This document shows, piece by piece, positions 30,733-42,258 of a DNA stretch of 44,640 nt. Origin of the DNA: Chara braunii (taxonomy: Eukaryota > Streptophyta > Charophyceae > Charales > Characeae); contig BFEA01000335.1 of assembly GCA_003427395.1 (NCBI GenBank), positions 289,055-333,694 of the forward strand, written 5' to 3'. Each line of letters opens with the position of its first letter. Position 1 is the first letter of the stretch. The notes under the pieces are model-generated. The model saw nothing but the letters and a program-made list of their open reading frames with translations. It did no database searches and was not told where the DNA came from. The position numbers and the translations under genes were made by a program.

Positions 30733-33640
30733 ACATGAGACATGAGAAATACTTTGCAGAGATGTGACTATCAAAGGGTTGCAGGAAATTCGTGAAGGCA
30801 GCCCTCTCTCTTGAAGGAGAGGGACCACCAGAAAATTAACACACAAATAATAGCGCCACGGGAAATGGAGTCCGACAACGCCAAGGAAATAGTGCCTTGG
30901 CGGCAAGGTGCCAGCGTGCGGCCTAAGGGGCCACCCAAACACGGCATGAGAAAAACCTAAGGGCAGTGAAACCAAGCACGGGGTATGTAAGCGGACTAAG
31001 GCACCAGCTGGACACCTGTCCAAGCACAAGGAACCTTAGAAATTGTGGCCCTTGAATGTCGTAATGAAAAAGGCTAGAAAAGAAGAGAGAGTCTTAATTT
31101 TGCGGCTTCTAGGCCTTGAAATTGAGAAGGGACCCAAGAGGGATACAACGGATCACAAGAGCATAATTTTGGAGTGTCCGGATACACTGAACCTGAAAAA
31201 TAAGGCTCTAGTGTGATCCGAAATAAAACGGCCAGCAAAGGCAAGGAGAAAATGACATAGAGGGAGAATGGGAATAGGGGAGTGTGGGAGCGAAAAAAGG
31301 GCAAGTCGCCACATCATGGTCAACTCGCCCCTTCACAAAGGAGGTCTAGGTGTCTTGAACAAAACTGTATCAAGTCTAGATGCAGTTGGGACAAAAACGG
31401 TCAAAAACAGACACTGCCAAGGAAAATACATGTTTTAAATACATTTTGTGACTGAACTCACCCGGGGTGAATCGGGCACAAAGGTTGGGGAAAAGGGGGG
31501 AGGTTAATGCAATGAACCCAAAACTAAAGCTCCTAGAAGCTGCCAGCTCACAAACAGACAAAAATAGACACCTAGGGTAAAATAAAACACATGTTCTAGA
31601 TACATTTTTTTATCGAATTCATCCTAGGATGAAATGGTTACAAAATACCTTGTTTTTTTTTTTTCTCTAAGAAAATCAAGAAAAATTGAAAGGGAAGTAG
31701 GCCGTGATGCAACGGATCACAAAAAGTAAAGCAAACAGATGTTTCAAGTACATCTGCTAATATTGAGTCCGGATGCACTTGGAAATGTGTCGCTCCATTT
31801 TGTTTCAGTTTGGGGGCAATGAGACTAGGAAAACGACCAGCATTGCACTCCAAGAATTAATGGATTGAAAGGCGGTATCAAGGTCAAGGGAAAATGAACC
31901 TTCACATCCTCAAGACACTAGAAAGGGGTGCCTCAAGCATGAGAGCAAACAATGACGGTAAATGGCAACAGCAACCCCAAGATCAAGATCTAGCGGCCAA
32001 AAATATTGGATATACTTGAGACACATGCAAAGAAGGAAGTTCGGACTGACGGGGACTAGGGAGTCCCAAATAAAAATGGGGCCACATGGGAAATGATGTC
32101 GGGGACTGAATGGGTCCAAATAAAAATAATAAAAAATTGAGACATGTGCGGACGGGACCGTCGGTGCGACTAGAAGGTAGGACAAATGTGGGATAAGTGA
32201 CAGGGACTTGAGTGTCCCAAGGAAATTATGAACCGACATGAGGAGTGGACAATCAAAGCAAGATGCACCGTCAAGATCAAGCTCTAGCGGTGGAGAATAT
32301 TAGCACTACTAGTGCAAGCAATAGTAGGGCCAATGTGAGAAGGTTTCGGAGAAAAAGGACAGAAAAAATGGAGGAAGGCCTACATTGCAGTCCGAGATAT
32401 CTCGGACCAGCCAAGCAAGGGAAAATAGAGCCATGAGGGACTTTATGCAGCAAAAAAGATGCCAAGGAAAAATCGAACCAAGGGGGGGCGCAAATTGAGA
32501 TTAGCGGAGGCAACATGAAGCCCCCATGAGTGTAGGGGTGTCATTATTGTAATTCGAGAAATAAGGGACAACAACTTCTTGATCTACATCTAGATCTAGA
32601 TCAGGATCCATGACCTAGAAAAGATCTCAACAGTTGCTTTACACTTTTCACCATTAAAAAAAAAAAAAAAAAAAAAGAGAGAAAAAGGAGGGAGAATAGG
32701 ACAACAGGGAAGAAAATAGTCGAAAGAAAATGGTCAGCTAGTTGGGACTGACACAGTAGGGACCACTTCCTACTGTGGCCTCATCACTCCGGATTTAATG
32801 GAGGTCAATCCGGAGTGAGGGGATAAGGCCCTTGGGGCAATATCTCAATAAAATATGAATTACAAAGAGAAAAATAAGAGAGAAAGCAAAAGAGAGTTGA
32901 CCGATTTTCTTTTGGGTCATAGATATGAGATTCAGATATATTGAAGAGACGATATGACTGTTTTTTGTGATGCCAACTCAAACGGCCAACTCCAAAATGA
33001 GTTGGCCGGCAAAATGGAAAGAAACAAAAGAAAGAAAATGACAAAATGATGCATCTAGCAAAAAATCAAGACCAGATGCACCAGACATTGAAAAGGAGAG
33101 CCATGAGGCTCAAATCTGAAGCAAGGACCACTTGTGGGTACCTCAAATTAATTATGGCCTTGGATCTCAGCCAAATCCAAGGCAAAAAATGCTCTGAGGT
33201 ACAAGGAGGTAACTTGGCCCACCTAAATTGGAATAGGACTAGAAAAAATCGAAGAAAAGGCCTGAAAGGTTTTTTCTTTTCAACCAAGGCTGCCTCTTGA
33301 ATATTCGGAACCATTGGGCAACAACTGAAAAGGAAATTGAGGCGCAGGATGACCACAAGGGTAGGTTGAGTCGGTACCAACCACTTGTATTGCATGTACT
33401 TGACCAAAATAAGGCATGTGTGCTTACGGAGAAGCCCAATAGTGAAAGGAGGCCTTGGGGGCACCTCGACTCGCCTTGGGCACTTGGTAGAGACCCAACG
33501 GCTGACCGAGGTGTTGTGCCCAACGTATTTAAGTTAAGGGAACAATCTGCTTCACACATATTGGCATGAAGCAACCAGATGCTGGCCAAATGAGCTCAAG
33601 AGCACTAGGCTCAACTGGAGTAAGAGGAGGGGAACCGTTG
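30733..33640. other. Purine-rich non-coding DNA with scattered perfect hairpins
   Basis: No gene recognised; GGACTxxxGAGTCC-like words, AAATAAAAAT and CAACGGATCACAA recur. Perfect inverted repeats include 30880-30901 (7-bp arms), 32052-32067 (6), 32390-32407 (18-bp palindrome), 32752-32777 (9), 32784-32818 (12), 32983-33008 (10) and 33157-33183 (9, nested in an outer 7-bp pair). Poly-A lies near 32,656-32,677. Confidence 0.6.
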
Positions 33641-33695
33641 CCAATATGAGAGTTTGGGGGAGACTCTAGACACGTGGAAGGAGGTACAACAACTT

Positions 33696-33790
33696 GTGGT
33701 GGTGATGCTGGCCTAGGGAAGAGTTCTGCCAGCTACAGCAGCTGGTGGTAGTGATGTTGGCCTAGGGAAGAGTTCTGCCATAGCCCTCAG
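33696..33790. repeat. Tandem duplication of about 46 bp
   Basis: GGTGGTGATGCTGGCCTAGG GAAGAGTTCTGCCA and GGTAGTGATGTTGGCCTAGG GAAGAGTTCTGCCA lie side by side, separated by CAGCTACAGCAGCT. Confidence 0.85.
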
Positions 33791-34039
33791 ATTGAGAGAA
33801 GGAAAGCAAGGCTAAGGAGAGTCCCCTTAGCCGTCCTTAAGGGGAGGACTCCATAGCCTTAGTGACAGAAGTTTGCCATAGCCAGCGAGAGATTGAGGAA
33901 GGGAAGATGAGAAGGGATTACAAAAGGAGGGAGTCATAGCTAGAGAGCAAGTGTGCAAAGGAAGAGAAACCTTCATCAAGGTTGACATCTCAAGGCCAAG
34001 ACACTAGAGGAGATGAGTGGGAAAAGGAGAAGGTGCTCC

Positions 34040-34215
34040 CTTTCTTCATCGCCTTCCTGCTCGTTTTTTTCTTCTTCCTCTACTTCTTCTTGTTCCTCCC
34101 CTTCTTCTTCTTCATTTTTTTGCTCCTTTTCCTTTTCCCCCTTGCTCTTCTCCTCCTCCCCTTTTTCCTCTTCACTTCCTCTCCTTCTCCTCTCCTCCTC
34201 TTTTCTTTCTCTCTA
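34040..34215. repeat. Polypyrimidine (CTT/CTC) tract
   Basis: About 175 bp almost purely C and T on the plus strand. The open frames across it are low-complexity artefacts. Confidence 0.9.
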
Positions 34216-34279
34216 TAACTACCATCCCAAACATGGTAAGAGTAGGTAGTAGTTCCCTCACTAGAGATTGCCTCCATTG

Positions 34280-34923
34280 TGTCCATTTCTTCACTCACAT
34301 GTAAATTGCAACTTTGGTTTTTGCCTTCACTAGCCTTGGTTGTGTGTTTTGTCATCCTTTCCTCCAAGTTTTGTTAAATCTTCCACTTGGGTACAATTGC
34401 TACTTTGATTCTTTCTTCTTCTAGTGTAGTGAGTTTCCTTCTCACTTGTTTTGTTCATTCCTTCACTCACATGTAAATCGCAACTTTGATTCTTGCCTCA
34501 ACTAGCTTTCTGCAATGTTTTTCTCTTCAAGTTTTGTTCAATCTTCCACTTGGGTGTAAACTGCAACTTCAATTCTGGCTTCTTCTACTGTAGTGAGCTT
34601 CGTTCTCTCTTGTTTTGTCCATTCCTTTACTCCCATGTAAATCGGCAGTTTGATTCTTGCTTTAACTGCCCTTGTACATGTGTTTTGTCATCTTTTCCTC
34701 CAAGTTTTGCTCAATCTTCCACTTGGGTGTAAATTGTTACTTTGATTCTTACTTCTTTTAATATGGTGGGTTTCCCTCTCTCTTGTTTTGCCCATTTCTC
34801 CACTCCCATGTCAATCGCTACTTGGGTTCTTTCTTCAACTAGCCTTGTGCATGTGATTTGTCATATTCTCCTCCAAGTTTTGCTCAACCTTCCACTTGGG
34901 TGTAAATCGCTACTTTGATTCTT
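34280..34923. repeat. Tandem repeat of about 164-173 bp with half-length subunits
   Basis: CACTC(A/C)CATGTAAAT(T/C)G recurs at 34,292, 34,464, about 34,628 and 34,801 (intervals 172, 164, 173). The related CCACTTGGGT(G/A)(T/C)AAA word recurs at 34,384, 34,547, 34,720 and 34,893 (163, 173, 173). The monomer thus consists of two related halves of about 85-90 bp. Confidence 0.88.
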
Positions 34924-36557
34924 GTGTAATGACCTGCCACACACGGACTGAGACACAACTGATTTTTGAGTTTTGCTCATGGAATGTATGCCTTACCAAG
35001 TTTCCCCCTTGTTGCTGAGTTTTCTAAGTCTGTGTGGGTGCATGCTTGCTGGTCTCCATGCCTGTTTGAGTGCTTGTTGGCTTGAGTGTGTATGTGACCC
35101 GCAAGGGCACTTGGTTGTTCGGAAAGGCCCGAAGGGCCGGTACTTACCTATGGCCGTGACATTGACGGTTGTCGTGGGGTAAACACTCAACGGTAGGGAA
35201 AGAGGCGCGTGACACTAAGAACAACGGAAAACACTCAAGTAGCAAGTAGGCCGGTACCACACCAAGTAGAGGTAGATGTGTCGGGTACTCGAGGCCGAAC
35301 AAAAAAAGACAATAGTAGGCATTTTTAAAGGCCCAGTAGTCGTAGGCTAGGTCTAGGCGGGTACCAATCCAACCAGTCTGAGTCTAGGGCCTGTATGGGC
35401 AATATCAGACTCTGCAATGATGTTTCCCTCTGAAAGGGAGGAGGTACTGGTTGCTTGGAGGCCGCGTGACTTAGGAAGTCACTCGCCAATAGGCAAGCAG
35501 GCCGCTATATCTCCAGGTGGAAGCAAGTGTTCCTCCTCATTGTCGGTGTGCAAGTCTGGCGACAGTTTGGTGCGAGGATGTTAAGCCCTCGGCATACACG
35601 TATGTGACCCTCACAACAAGCATGATCCCGCCCTAAGTGAAGGCAGGCCCCCGAATCTCAATGAGGCCTGAATTTGTCAAATTTGCAAAGCCTTCGTGCG
35701 CGCCAGACAGTGGTCATCGGACGGTTGGTTACATCCGGCCTGCTCGTGAAAATTAGAAACATTTGTAAGCCTTCTAGGCTCTTCTAGCAACGCAATGGAA
35801 GCAGGGAACACCTCACATTTGCGCTTCGGTGGTTGGGAAGGCCTAACCAATTCGGTCCCAGGCCACTGTCTGAATGGGTCTGGGCACAAACATTGGGCCC
35901 AACCTGAAGCCACTGGGCACACACGAGGCCAGACCAGGCTACCATCGGGCCAGGCCGCTTCGCATATAGCAAGGTGACTGGCCGTGAGTCGGGCATTCGG
36001 GCACTTGGTTGTGCAAGCGGCAGCGCTGCTGGAGCCATTGCTGGCACCTGCTAGCTAGCGCTAGTGCTTGACGCACGCACGGGCGTGAGGCGTTGTTGGG
36101 CGCTGCAAGGGAGCAGCGCCATAGCCTGGGCTTGGGAAGACATAGCTGGTGGGGATTGGCAGTGGTCCTGGGGACGGTGATGAGACGTGGGAGGAGAGAC
36201 GAGGGGCAGTAAGAGGTGAAGGAGAGAGATGACGTGAGGGCACATACCTGGTCCTGGCGGGGGTCTGCATGGTCGACATTTGTATCTACTTCGGTTGTTG
36301 TTGCTGACGTAACTGGCTGCTTCATCATTTAGTAGGCTAGAGTAGTAGTTGTATGATAATGGTATAGGCGTCGAGCGCCAATAGGAGGAAGAGTTTCAAC
36401 AACATTGTGAATGGTGGCGAGAGAGGGCTTTCATTTGCAATTGAGTTCGCGGCTTCGATTCTCCTTCGGTTTCTGAACCGCTTACGCCTAGCTGGCTTTC
36501 AATGTGATATTGCAATTTAGAATTCTTTAATTTCGCTAGTGCTCATTTTCCTTGCAA
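34924..36557 (+). repeat. Possible LTR of a fourth element
   Basis: A tRNA-Met-type primer site at 36,560 implies an LTR ending just before it. CTTGCA ends 2 bp upstream, and the first plausible TG start, TGTAATGACCTGCC, lies at 34,924, exactly where the 170-bp repeat stops. No second LTR copy is in the window, so the left boundary is a guess. Confidence 0.35.
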
Positions 36558-36559
36558 TT

Positions 36560-36571
36560 TGGTATTAGAGC
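36560..36571 (+). other. Primer-binding site, initiator tRNA-Met type
   Basis: TGGTATTAGAGC differs by one base from the usual plant TGGTATCAGAGC and is followed by TGG. It lies upstream of a coiled-coil ORF that could be a gag start (37,747). Confidence 0.55.
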
Positions 36572-37746
36572 TGGTTCGAGCCGCTCCGTTAGCTCCAGTG
36601 CACTGGCATATCGGTGTTGTGTCGCGCGATTGCACGACAGTGGAACTTGCTATGGGTCCGTGTCCGGAGGGCGATCTGGGAAGGCTATGTGGAGACATAT
36701 GGGTGCACGCTGGGTGATGAGAGCCTGTTGACATGGCATTTAAGCCGAGGTGGAATCACATTATATTGTGGGTTGTGCCGAGGCACTGACCGGTCATCAT
36801 AAATGCATGTCAGGTCAACTGGTCAGAAATCTGTGGTCGAGGGCAGCATTATGAGGTGCGTTGCTCCTTACCTTATCTATCCTGTTTGTTGCTTCTTACC
36901 GTGAGGAAGTGAGTCTTGGTCTTGAGAGTCCTCTCATTGTGAGGTGTTGCATGCGCTCAACCTTGAGAGTCGACATTCTTCCTACGGAGCATGCTGGTGG
37001 GAGACGGGTGTTGCCTCTGAAGGGCCCTGGACGAAGCACTTGGGTCACGATCACTATGCCAACCCACTTGGAGTAGAGCACGCATACTTTGTCGCTTTGT
37101 CTTTTAGTATCTATTGCTGCGCTATAGGGGTTTTGTTGGGCAGGCCTGCCCTATGGGGGATAGACTAGTACCAGACTGTCTATAAAGAGACTCCAGCGGG
37201 GATACTGAACTCGCACTATACATGACTATAAAAGTAGTACGGACGGGGCTGGCTGGTCTTGCATTGACCTGGGGCACACGGGTGGGCTGTTTGCACACCT
37301 TTTAGACACGCTGCTCAACTAGACCTTTCAGGATGTCGACACAGAGGGATACTCAAGAAGGATTGAGGGGGATGGATGATTCCAGTTAACTGCTCGATTG
37401 TCAATATTTGCATTATTTCCATTCAACATGCACTCCAGCAAATGATTTTATTTCTATTGTTGCTTAGTTAGTTGTGACAGACTTGCTGACAACGGACAGA
37501 CTGTTGCAGGTAGAGTAGTAATTTATTCTTTGCTGAATTGCAATCTGTTTGAGACTAGTCATAGATAGGAATATAATTGTTTGTAGGGGTCTGAACTAAT
37601 CTGTTGTTTCCGCTTGACTACTTCCTGACATATCTGGACATAATAATTATTGTATTTTTAGTCGGATGCCACGCTGCGATAGGTCCTAGTGATAGCTCAT
37701 GAGTGAAGATGACACATAGGTTGAGAGACTAGACCAGGATGATAGC
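36572..37746. other. No gene recognised; possible element leader
   Basis: Sequence between the primer site and the coiled-coil ORF. No homology seen. Confidence 0.4.
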
Positions 37747-38193
37747 ATGACTACCCGTAGACAAGCAGTTAGTCAGGCAATCACTTACTTGGTGTTCGAG
37801 TCGGGTGAGGAAAGGAGATTGCGGAGAGAAGCTGAGAGGACAAAACGCTTGCAGAGGGCACAAGAGGCAGCAGCCAAGGAGGAGAGAGCATTAGCATTAG
37901 CAGCAGCAACACTTTACCGTAGGATTTTGCAGGACTTTATCGCAAAGGAGCATTCGCAGCTCAGGCCAAGTGTGTCAGCCGTACCTCTCGTGAACCCCTA
38001 TGACAGGATAGAGGTCGTGCGAGGAACAACTTACCTCTGCCCAAGGGGCTATCACCACCCTTGGACAGGCGTATCCCTGCCGAGCTACCGAACCACGTGT
38101 GAAAGTTGCTTGAGTGCAATTGCAAAAGTGGCCCAGCCGAGGGCGTTTCTCATTCGTTGTAGCATAGGGGGTACGCGCAGTCGAACGCCTTAA
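37747..38193 (+). CDS. Coiled-coil protein with Cys/His-rich C-terminus, family unknown
   Basis: 148 codons. Residues 1-75 are strongly charged and Arg/Glu/Ala-rich (RRLRREAERTKRL, AAAKEERALALAAATL), like the coiled coil at the start of gag in elements A and B. Residues 76-148 contain NPYDR, YLCPRGYHHPW, TGVSLPSYRTTCESC. This second half is the reverse strand of the dispersed repeat (copies 1 and 2 at 29.3 and 30.2 kb), in which parts of the same frame persist with stops. It may be a gag start fused to repeat sequence, or the best-preserved copy of an unknown mobile-element protein. Start chosen at the first ATG, MTTRR. Confidence 0.4.
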   Translation: MTTRRQAVSQAITYLVFESGEERRLRREAERTKRLQRAQEAAAKEERALALAAATLYRRILQDFIAKEHSQLRPSVSAVPLVNPYDRIEVVRGTTYLCPRGYHHPWTGVSLPSYRTTCESCLSAIAKVAQPRAFLIRCSIGGTRSRTP

Positions 38194-38335
38194 TCAGACC
38201 CGTATGCGAACCGACGCTCTGAGGGCTGATCTCCCAAGCGCGGTTCTACGCCGGTCGACTAGGACAGTCCATCTAACCACGCGATACACTTCAAAAAATA
38301 AAACGAGCTTCATACATAAATCGTGCCTAGTCCCT
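37930..38335 (-). repeat. Dispersed repeat copy 3 (inverted)
   Basis: On the minus strand it reads AAGGGACTAGG (38,335), TCCTAGTCGACCGGCG, GCGTACCCCCTATGCTACAA, AAACGCCCTCGGCTGG, GGTAGCTCGGCAGGGATACGC and CCTGTCATAGGGG. Closest to copy 2, with which it shares GGTTCGC(G/A)T(G/A)CGGGTC and the CCCCCTATGCTACAACG stretch. Confidence 0.85.
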
Positions 38336-39160
38336 TTTTCCACATTCGGCCCATAACCTTTTGACAACAAAAATAAGCCAGTGTTGCACGTGACACTCTG
38401 AATAAATGTCGCGACGACGTAGGCCTTATCATATCGGGGTGTGAGCGTAGAGAGTGGTTGAAGTTCACCCCGCATAGTGCGTGGTCTGTCCATGTTAAAT
38501 CTGTGAGTCATTGCAGGTATGTTTTGTGAGTGGAAGTTTGGATTTGACTTTGCATGCAATCATTTTCTATATTTGGAACGAAGTCACACCGTGATTGTGA
38601 GAGTGATAACCTCGTCTCCAAAAACCTCATTATATTTGTATATTATGTATTTGTGGTCTATTTTGACCGTGTGGAAGGATCGAGTGGACTTGGGTTGAAA
38701 GGAATGGAGAAATCCTTTGTATATTTGCTTGTTAAATTTTTATGGTTGGACGTTGATGTCTGTGGCGATTGTCAAAGTAAAACCCCTTGATTACACAAAC
38801 CACAACCTTTGTACAACTTTCTAAAAGAAAACACTCAGTCCTTTTTAAATGGTTGTTTAATAAAAGTCTAGTAAAAACCCAAAGAAACATTTCAACCCAC
38901 AAGGGCTAAGGCCTTAGGTTGACTCGCAAGAATTAGTTTGAAATTGAGTTGTAAACCAACCTGTTATCAAAAGATAACCGAAGACGATCCTTGTAGAATC
39001 GAGCTGCAACTAGTTAGATCTTGAATCGAAGTAACCAAAGTGGGCCTGCAACACATCACAGGGTAGTTCACGAAGCTAACTTTAAGTGCATGGAGAATAA
39101 ACCCCCATACCACATCTCACTCCAACTTCTCACAAAGCTAAGTCTAAATTTATCTCCAAA
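38336..39160. other. No gene recognised
   Basis: AT-richer stretch with a chance 78-codon frame (38,554-38,790) that has no recognisable features beyond hydrophobic residues. Confidence 0.4.
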
Positions 39161-39170
39161 TGGTATCAGA
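39161..39170 (+). other. Possible primer-binding site upstream of element F
   Basis: TGGTATCAGA matches the first ten bases of the plant initiator tRNA-Met primer site, but the next bases are AG instead of GC. Element F pol homology starts only about 20 bp later. It may mark a deletion removing gag, or be chance. Confidence 0.3.
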
Positions 39171-39180
39171 AGATTAGGGA

Positions 39181-40298
39181 AAACTTCGGCAGCATCGAAG
39201 CCGGGCCAGTCTATTCGCACCTCATGCATGCGAACCGATTATGTTTGACATCTTGGACACGGACTTCGACATTATTTTGGGGATGCCTTGGCTCGCAAGT
39301 GCGGACCACACGGTCAACTTCCATCGGCAGACGCTTACCGTTCGCGACGCCTTTGGGGTGTCTTGTGCCATTCCTTTTCCGCACCCATCGATCTACTGCC
39401 AAGTTGTGACGACCAAGTTTTTTCACACCACTTGTGCTGACGAGCGGACTGACGAGATCGGCCTATGTTTTCTTACGATCGTCGCAGCAGCTGAGTCTTC
39501 ACCTACGTACTTGTCTTCGGACACCCGCATGGTGCGGTTGCTTGACGAGTTCACCGACGTCTTCGAGTCTCCTACCGATGTGGTGCCGGATCGGCCGATA
39601 TCCCATGAGATCATTCTTGATGCCGGTGCCGTGCCGCCGGAAGGATACATCTAGCGCATGAGCGAGGAAGAGCTTGCAGTTCTCCGCGCGCAACTCGATG
39701 ACTTGTTGGACAAGGGTTGGATCCGCCCTAATAGCTCACCATATGGTGCGCCAGTTGTCTTCGTGCGAAAGAAGTACAAGGATCTTCGCTTGTGCATCAA
39801 CTATTGCAAGCTCAATGCGCAAACCATCAAGAATGCGGGGCCTCTTCCTCGTATTGATGATCTTCTCGAGCGTTTGGGGGACACAAAGTATTTTTCCAAG
39901 TTGGACTTGAAGTCGGTCTATCATCAGATTTCGATACACCCGCAAGATCGCTACAAATTTGTGCTTAAGACGCGGTATGAACACTTTGAGTGGGTGGTTA
40001 TGCCTTTGGCCTCACCAATGCCCCAACGACCTTTCAAGCGGCAATGACCAACGAGTTCCACGAGATGCTGAACCGGTTTGTGTTGGTCTACTTGGACGAC
40101 ATTCTCGTCTATAGCCGGACCTTGGAGGATCATCTCAAGCATCTTCAACGTGTGTTGGAGACGCTCCGTCGCGCCAAGTACAAAGCCAACAACGACAAGT
40201 GCGAGTTCGTACGTCAAGAGTTGGAATACTCGGGCCATTTTGTCACACCGGAGGGCATTAGTCCGTTATTCGACAAAATTCAAGTCGTCCAACAGTGA
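39181..40298 (+). pseudogene. Protease end and reverse transcriptase, element F
   Basis: Homology opens at the end of the aspartic protease (FDILDTDFDIILGMPWL), after a frameshift at 39,240. The RT follows: LLDKGWIRPNSSPYGAP, LRLCINYCKLNAQT, FSKLDLKSVYHQI, then (frameshift near 40,010) FGLTNAPTTFQ and the catalytic box VYLDDILVYS. In-frame stops are TAG 39652-39654 and TGA 40296-40298; both stand where related elements have Trp. The Asp pair of YLDD is intact. The protease active-site half and gag are absent. Confidence 0.9.
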
Positions 40299-41237
40299 CC
40301 GGAGCCAAAGAACGTCGCGGATGTCCGTTCGTTTCTTGGCCTAGCTGGCTACTATCAACACTTTATCAAAGGCTATTCGAAGATCGCGGCTCATTCGAGC
40401 AAGCTTCAATGCGAGGATTGACCGTTCAACTTCGGCGATGATGCACGGGCTTCCTTTTCAACCCTCAAAGCCTCCTTGCTATTAGCGGAGGTTTTATGCA
40501 TCTACAACTCGCTCTTACCAACACGCGTCACTATTGATGCGTCCGACTATGGCATTGGTGCCGTCCTCGAGCAACATGATGGCGTGGACTGGCACCCGGT
40601 CGAGTACTTCAACAAGAAAGTGCATGTCGTATATTCGATTGACGACACACAGAAGGAGGAGTTATTTGCCTTCGTACACACGATTAAGTGGTGGCAGCAT
40701 TTTCTTCTCGGTCGAAGTCAATTTTGATGGGTAACGGACAATAACCTGTTGGTCTTCTACAAGACCCAAGACACGGTGAATAGTATCATCGCTCGTTGGA
40801 TGACTTTCACTGACCAGTTTGACTTCTTTCACGATCCCATTCCGAGAAAGTCAAACCATTTTGCGGACGCCCTTTCATGGCGCCTAGACCTTTGCACAAC
40901 GGTCTACTCGATGTTCGAGGTTGATGATGACTTGTGGGACAGCTTCATCCGCGGCTACCAAGTGGACCCCGAGTTTCACAACAAGTATGCGAATTGCTCC
41001 TCTCCAAATCCGACGCAATCGCATTATCGGATCCAAGAGGGCTATTCGCTCATCCACTCACGGGGGAAGGATCTTCTTTGCATACCGAGTGATCCACATT
41101 TGCGTACGCGGCTTCTCGGCGAGTTCCATGACGCTCCCGCCACTGGACACTTTGAAGTCAATTGTACGATTGGCCGACTTCGCGAGCGCTTTTGGTGGCC
41201 CAACCTTCTCGGCGGTGTCACACGCTATTGCGAGTAA
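40299..41237 (+). pseudogene. RT connection, RNase H and integrase zinc finger, element F
   Basis: One frame continues from RT, interrupted by stops. It reads VRSFLGLAGYYQHFIKGYSK, then RNase H (TIDASDYGIGAVLEQHDG, IKWWQHFLLGRSQF), connection (ARWMTFTDQFDFFHDPIPRK), and the zinc-binding domain (LLGEFHDAPATGHFEV, WWPNLLGGVTRYCE). Stops lie near 40,421 (TGA), at 40725-40727 (TGA) and at 41235-41237 (TAA). After the last stop the finger ends with CEVCQRCKS. The match to element E is close along the shared part. Confidence 0.88.
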
Positions 41238-42258
41238 TGCGAGGTTTGCCAACGTTGCAAATCCAGCAATCATCGCTCGTTCAGCGAGTTGCGACCATTA
41301 CCGGTCCCCTTAGGACGATGGGAATCGATTGCCATGGACATCACCGGGCCGTTACCCAAGCACAAGACTTGTGTGGATGGGATTCTGACGGTGGTCGATC
41401 GACTCACCAAGTTCGCCTCGTTTTTGCCTTGTCGCTATCACACCAAGGCACCGGAGTTGGCCGAGGTTCTTTACGCCGGTTGGATTCGAACCAAGGGTTA
41501 CCCCAAGGAAATCGTTTGCGACCGCGACACTCGGTTCATGTCCGACTTTTGGCTGGCGCTCCTCAAACGATGGGGCTCATCTCTCAAGCCGAGTTCATCT
41601 CACCACCCACAAACCGATGGCCAAACGAAGAGGGCGCATCAAACCGCACAGGTTCTTCTTCGCACTCTCATCTGTCCCGACTGAAAGGATTGGGTTGAGC
41701 GGCTGCCAAACGTCGAGTTGGCTTACAACTCGTCCATTCATCCAGCTATCGGAATGTCGCCCTTTGAGTTCGAGCATGGCTCACCGGTCACATCGCAGTT
41801 GGACACGATCATCCCACAGACGACCGAGAGCAACGACCACCTTATTTTCATTCGACGGATGCAAGAGCTCCTTGTCGACGCACGCGACCAGATGCCGAAG
41901 ACGCAGCAACGCATGAGCCGTCAGGCCAATCGTCAGCGTCTTCCTTGTCCGTTCCGCACCAGTGACCTCGTTTGGGTCTTCGCCGCGGAGTTCAGCCTCG
42001 AACAAGATATCTCTCGCAAGCTCCTTTCGAAATGGACGAGGCCTTGGCGCATTGTAGCCCCCAGTGGTGATGCACGGGAAGGACCATCATTTGTCATTAA
42101 GGTGCCCGCCAACTAGCCCATCTACCCGGTCTTTCATTGTTCGAAGTTGGCTCTTTCCGTTTCGGTGGAATGCGACGACTTTCCCGGGCGTCGATCGCAA
42201 GACCCACCCTCCATGGAAGGTTTTCAGGAGGTTGGCGACATCATTTCGCAGCGGTACT
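41238..42258 (+). pseudogene. Integrase catalytic core and C-terminus, element F
   Basis: Catalytic Asp residues are present in AMDITGPLPKHK and VCDRDTRFMSDFW. The catalytic Glu is replaced by Lys (DGQTKRAH; codon 41,628-41,630), whereas element E has Glu there. Downstream come ELAYNSSIHP-like sequence, SDLVWVFAAEF, and the tail VGDIISQRY, cut by TGA at 42256-42258, where a foreign segment starts. Other stops: TGA 41682-41684, TAG 42114-42116. Confidence 0.88.

Noticed and set aside
33982-34367. Phe/Leu/Ser-rich and Lys/Glu-rich frames
   Set aside because: Both are translations of a polypyrimidine tract.
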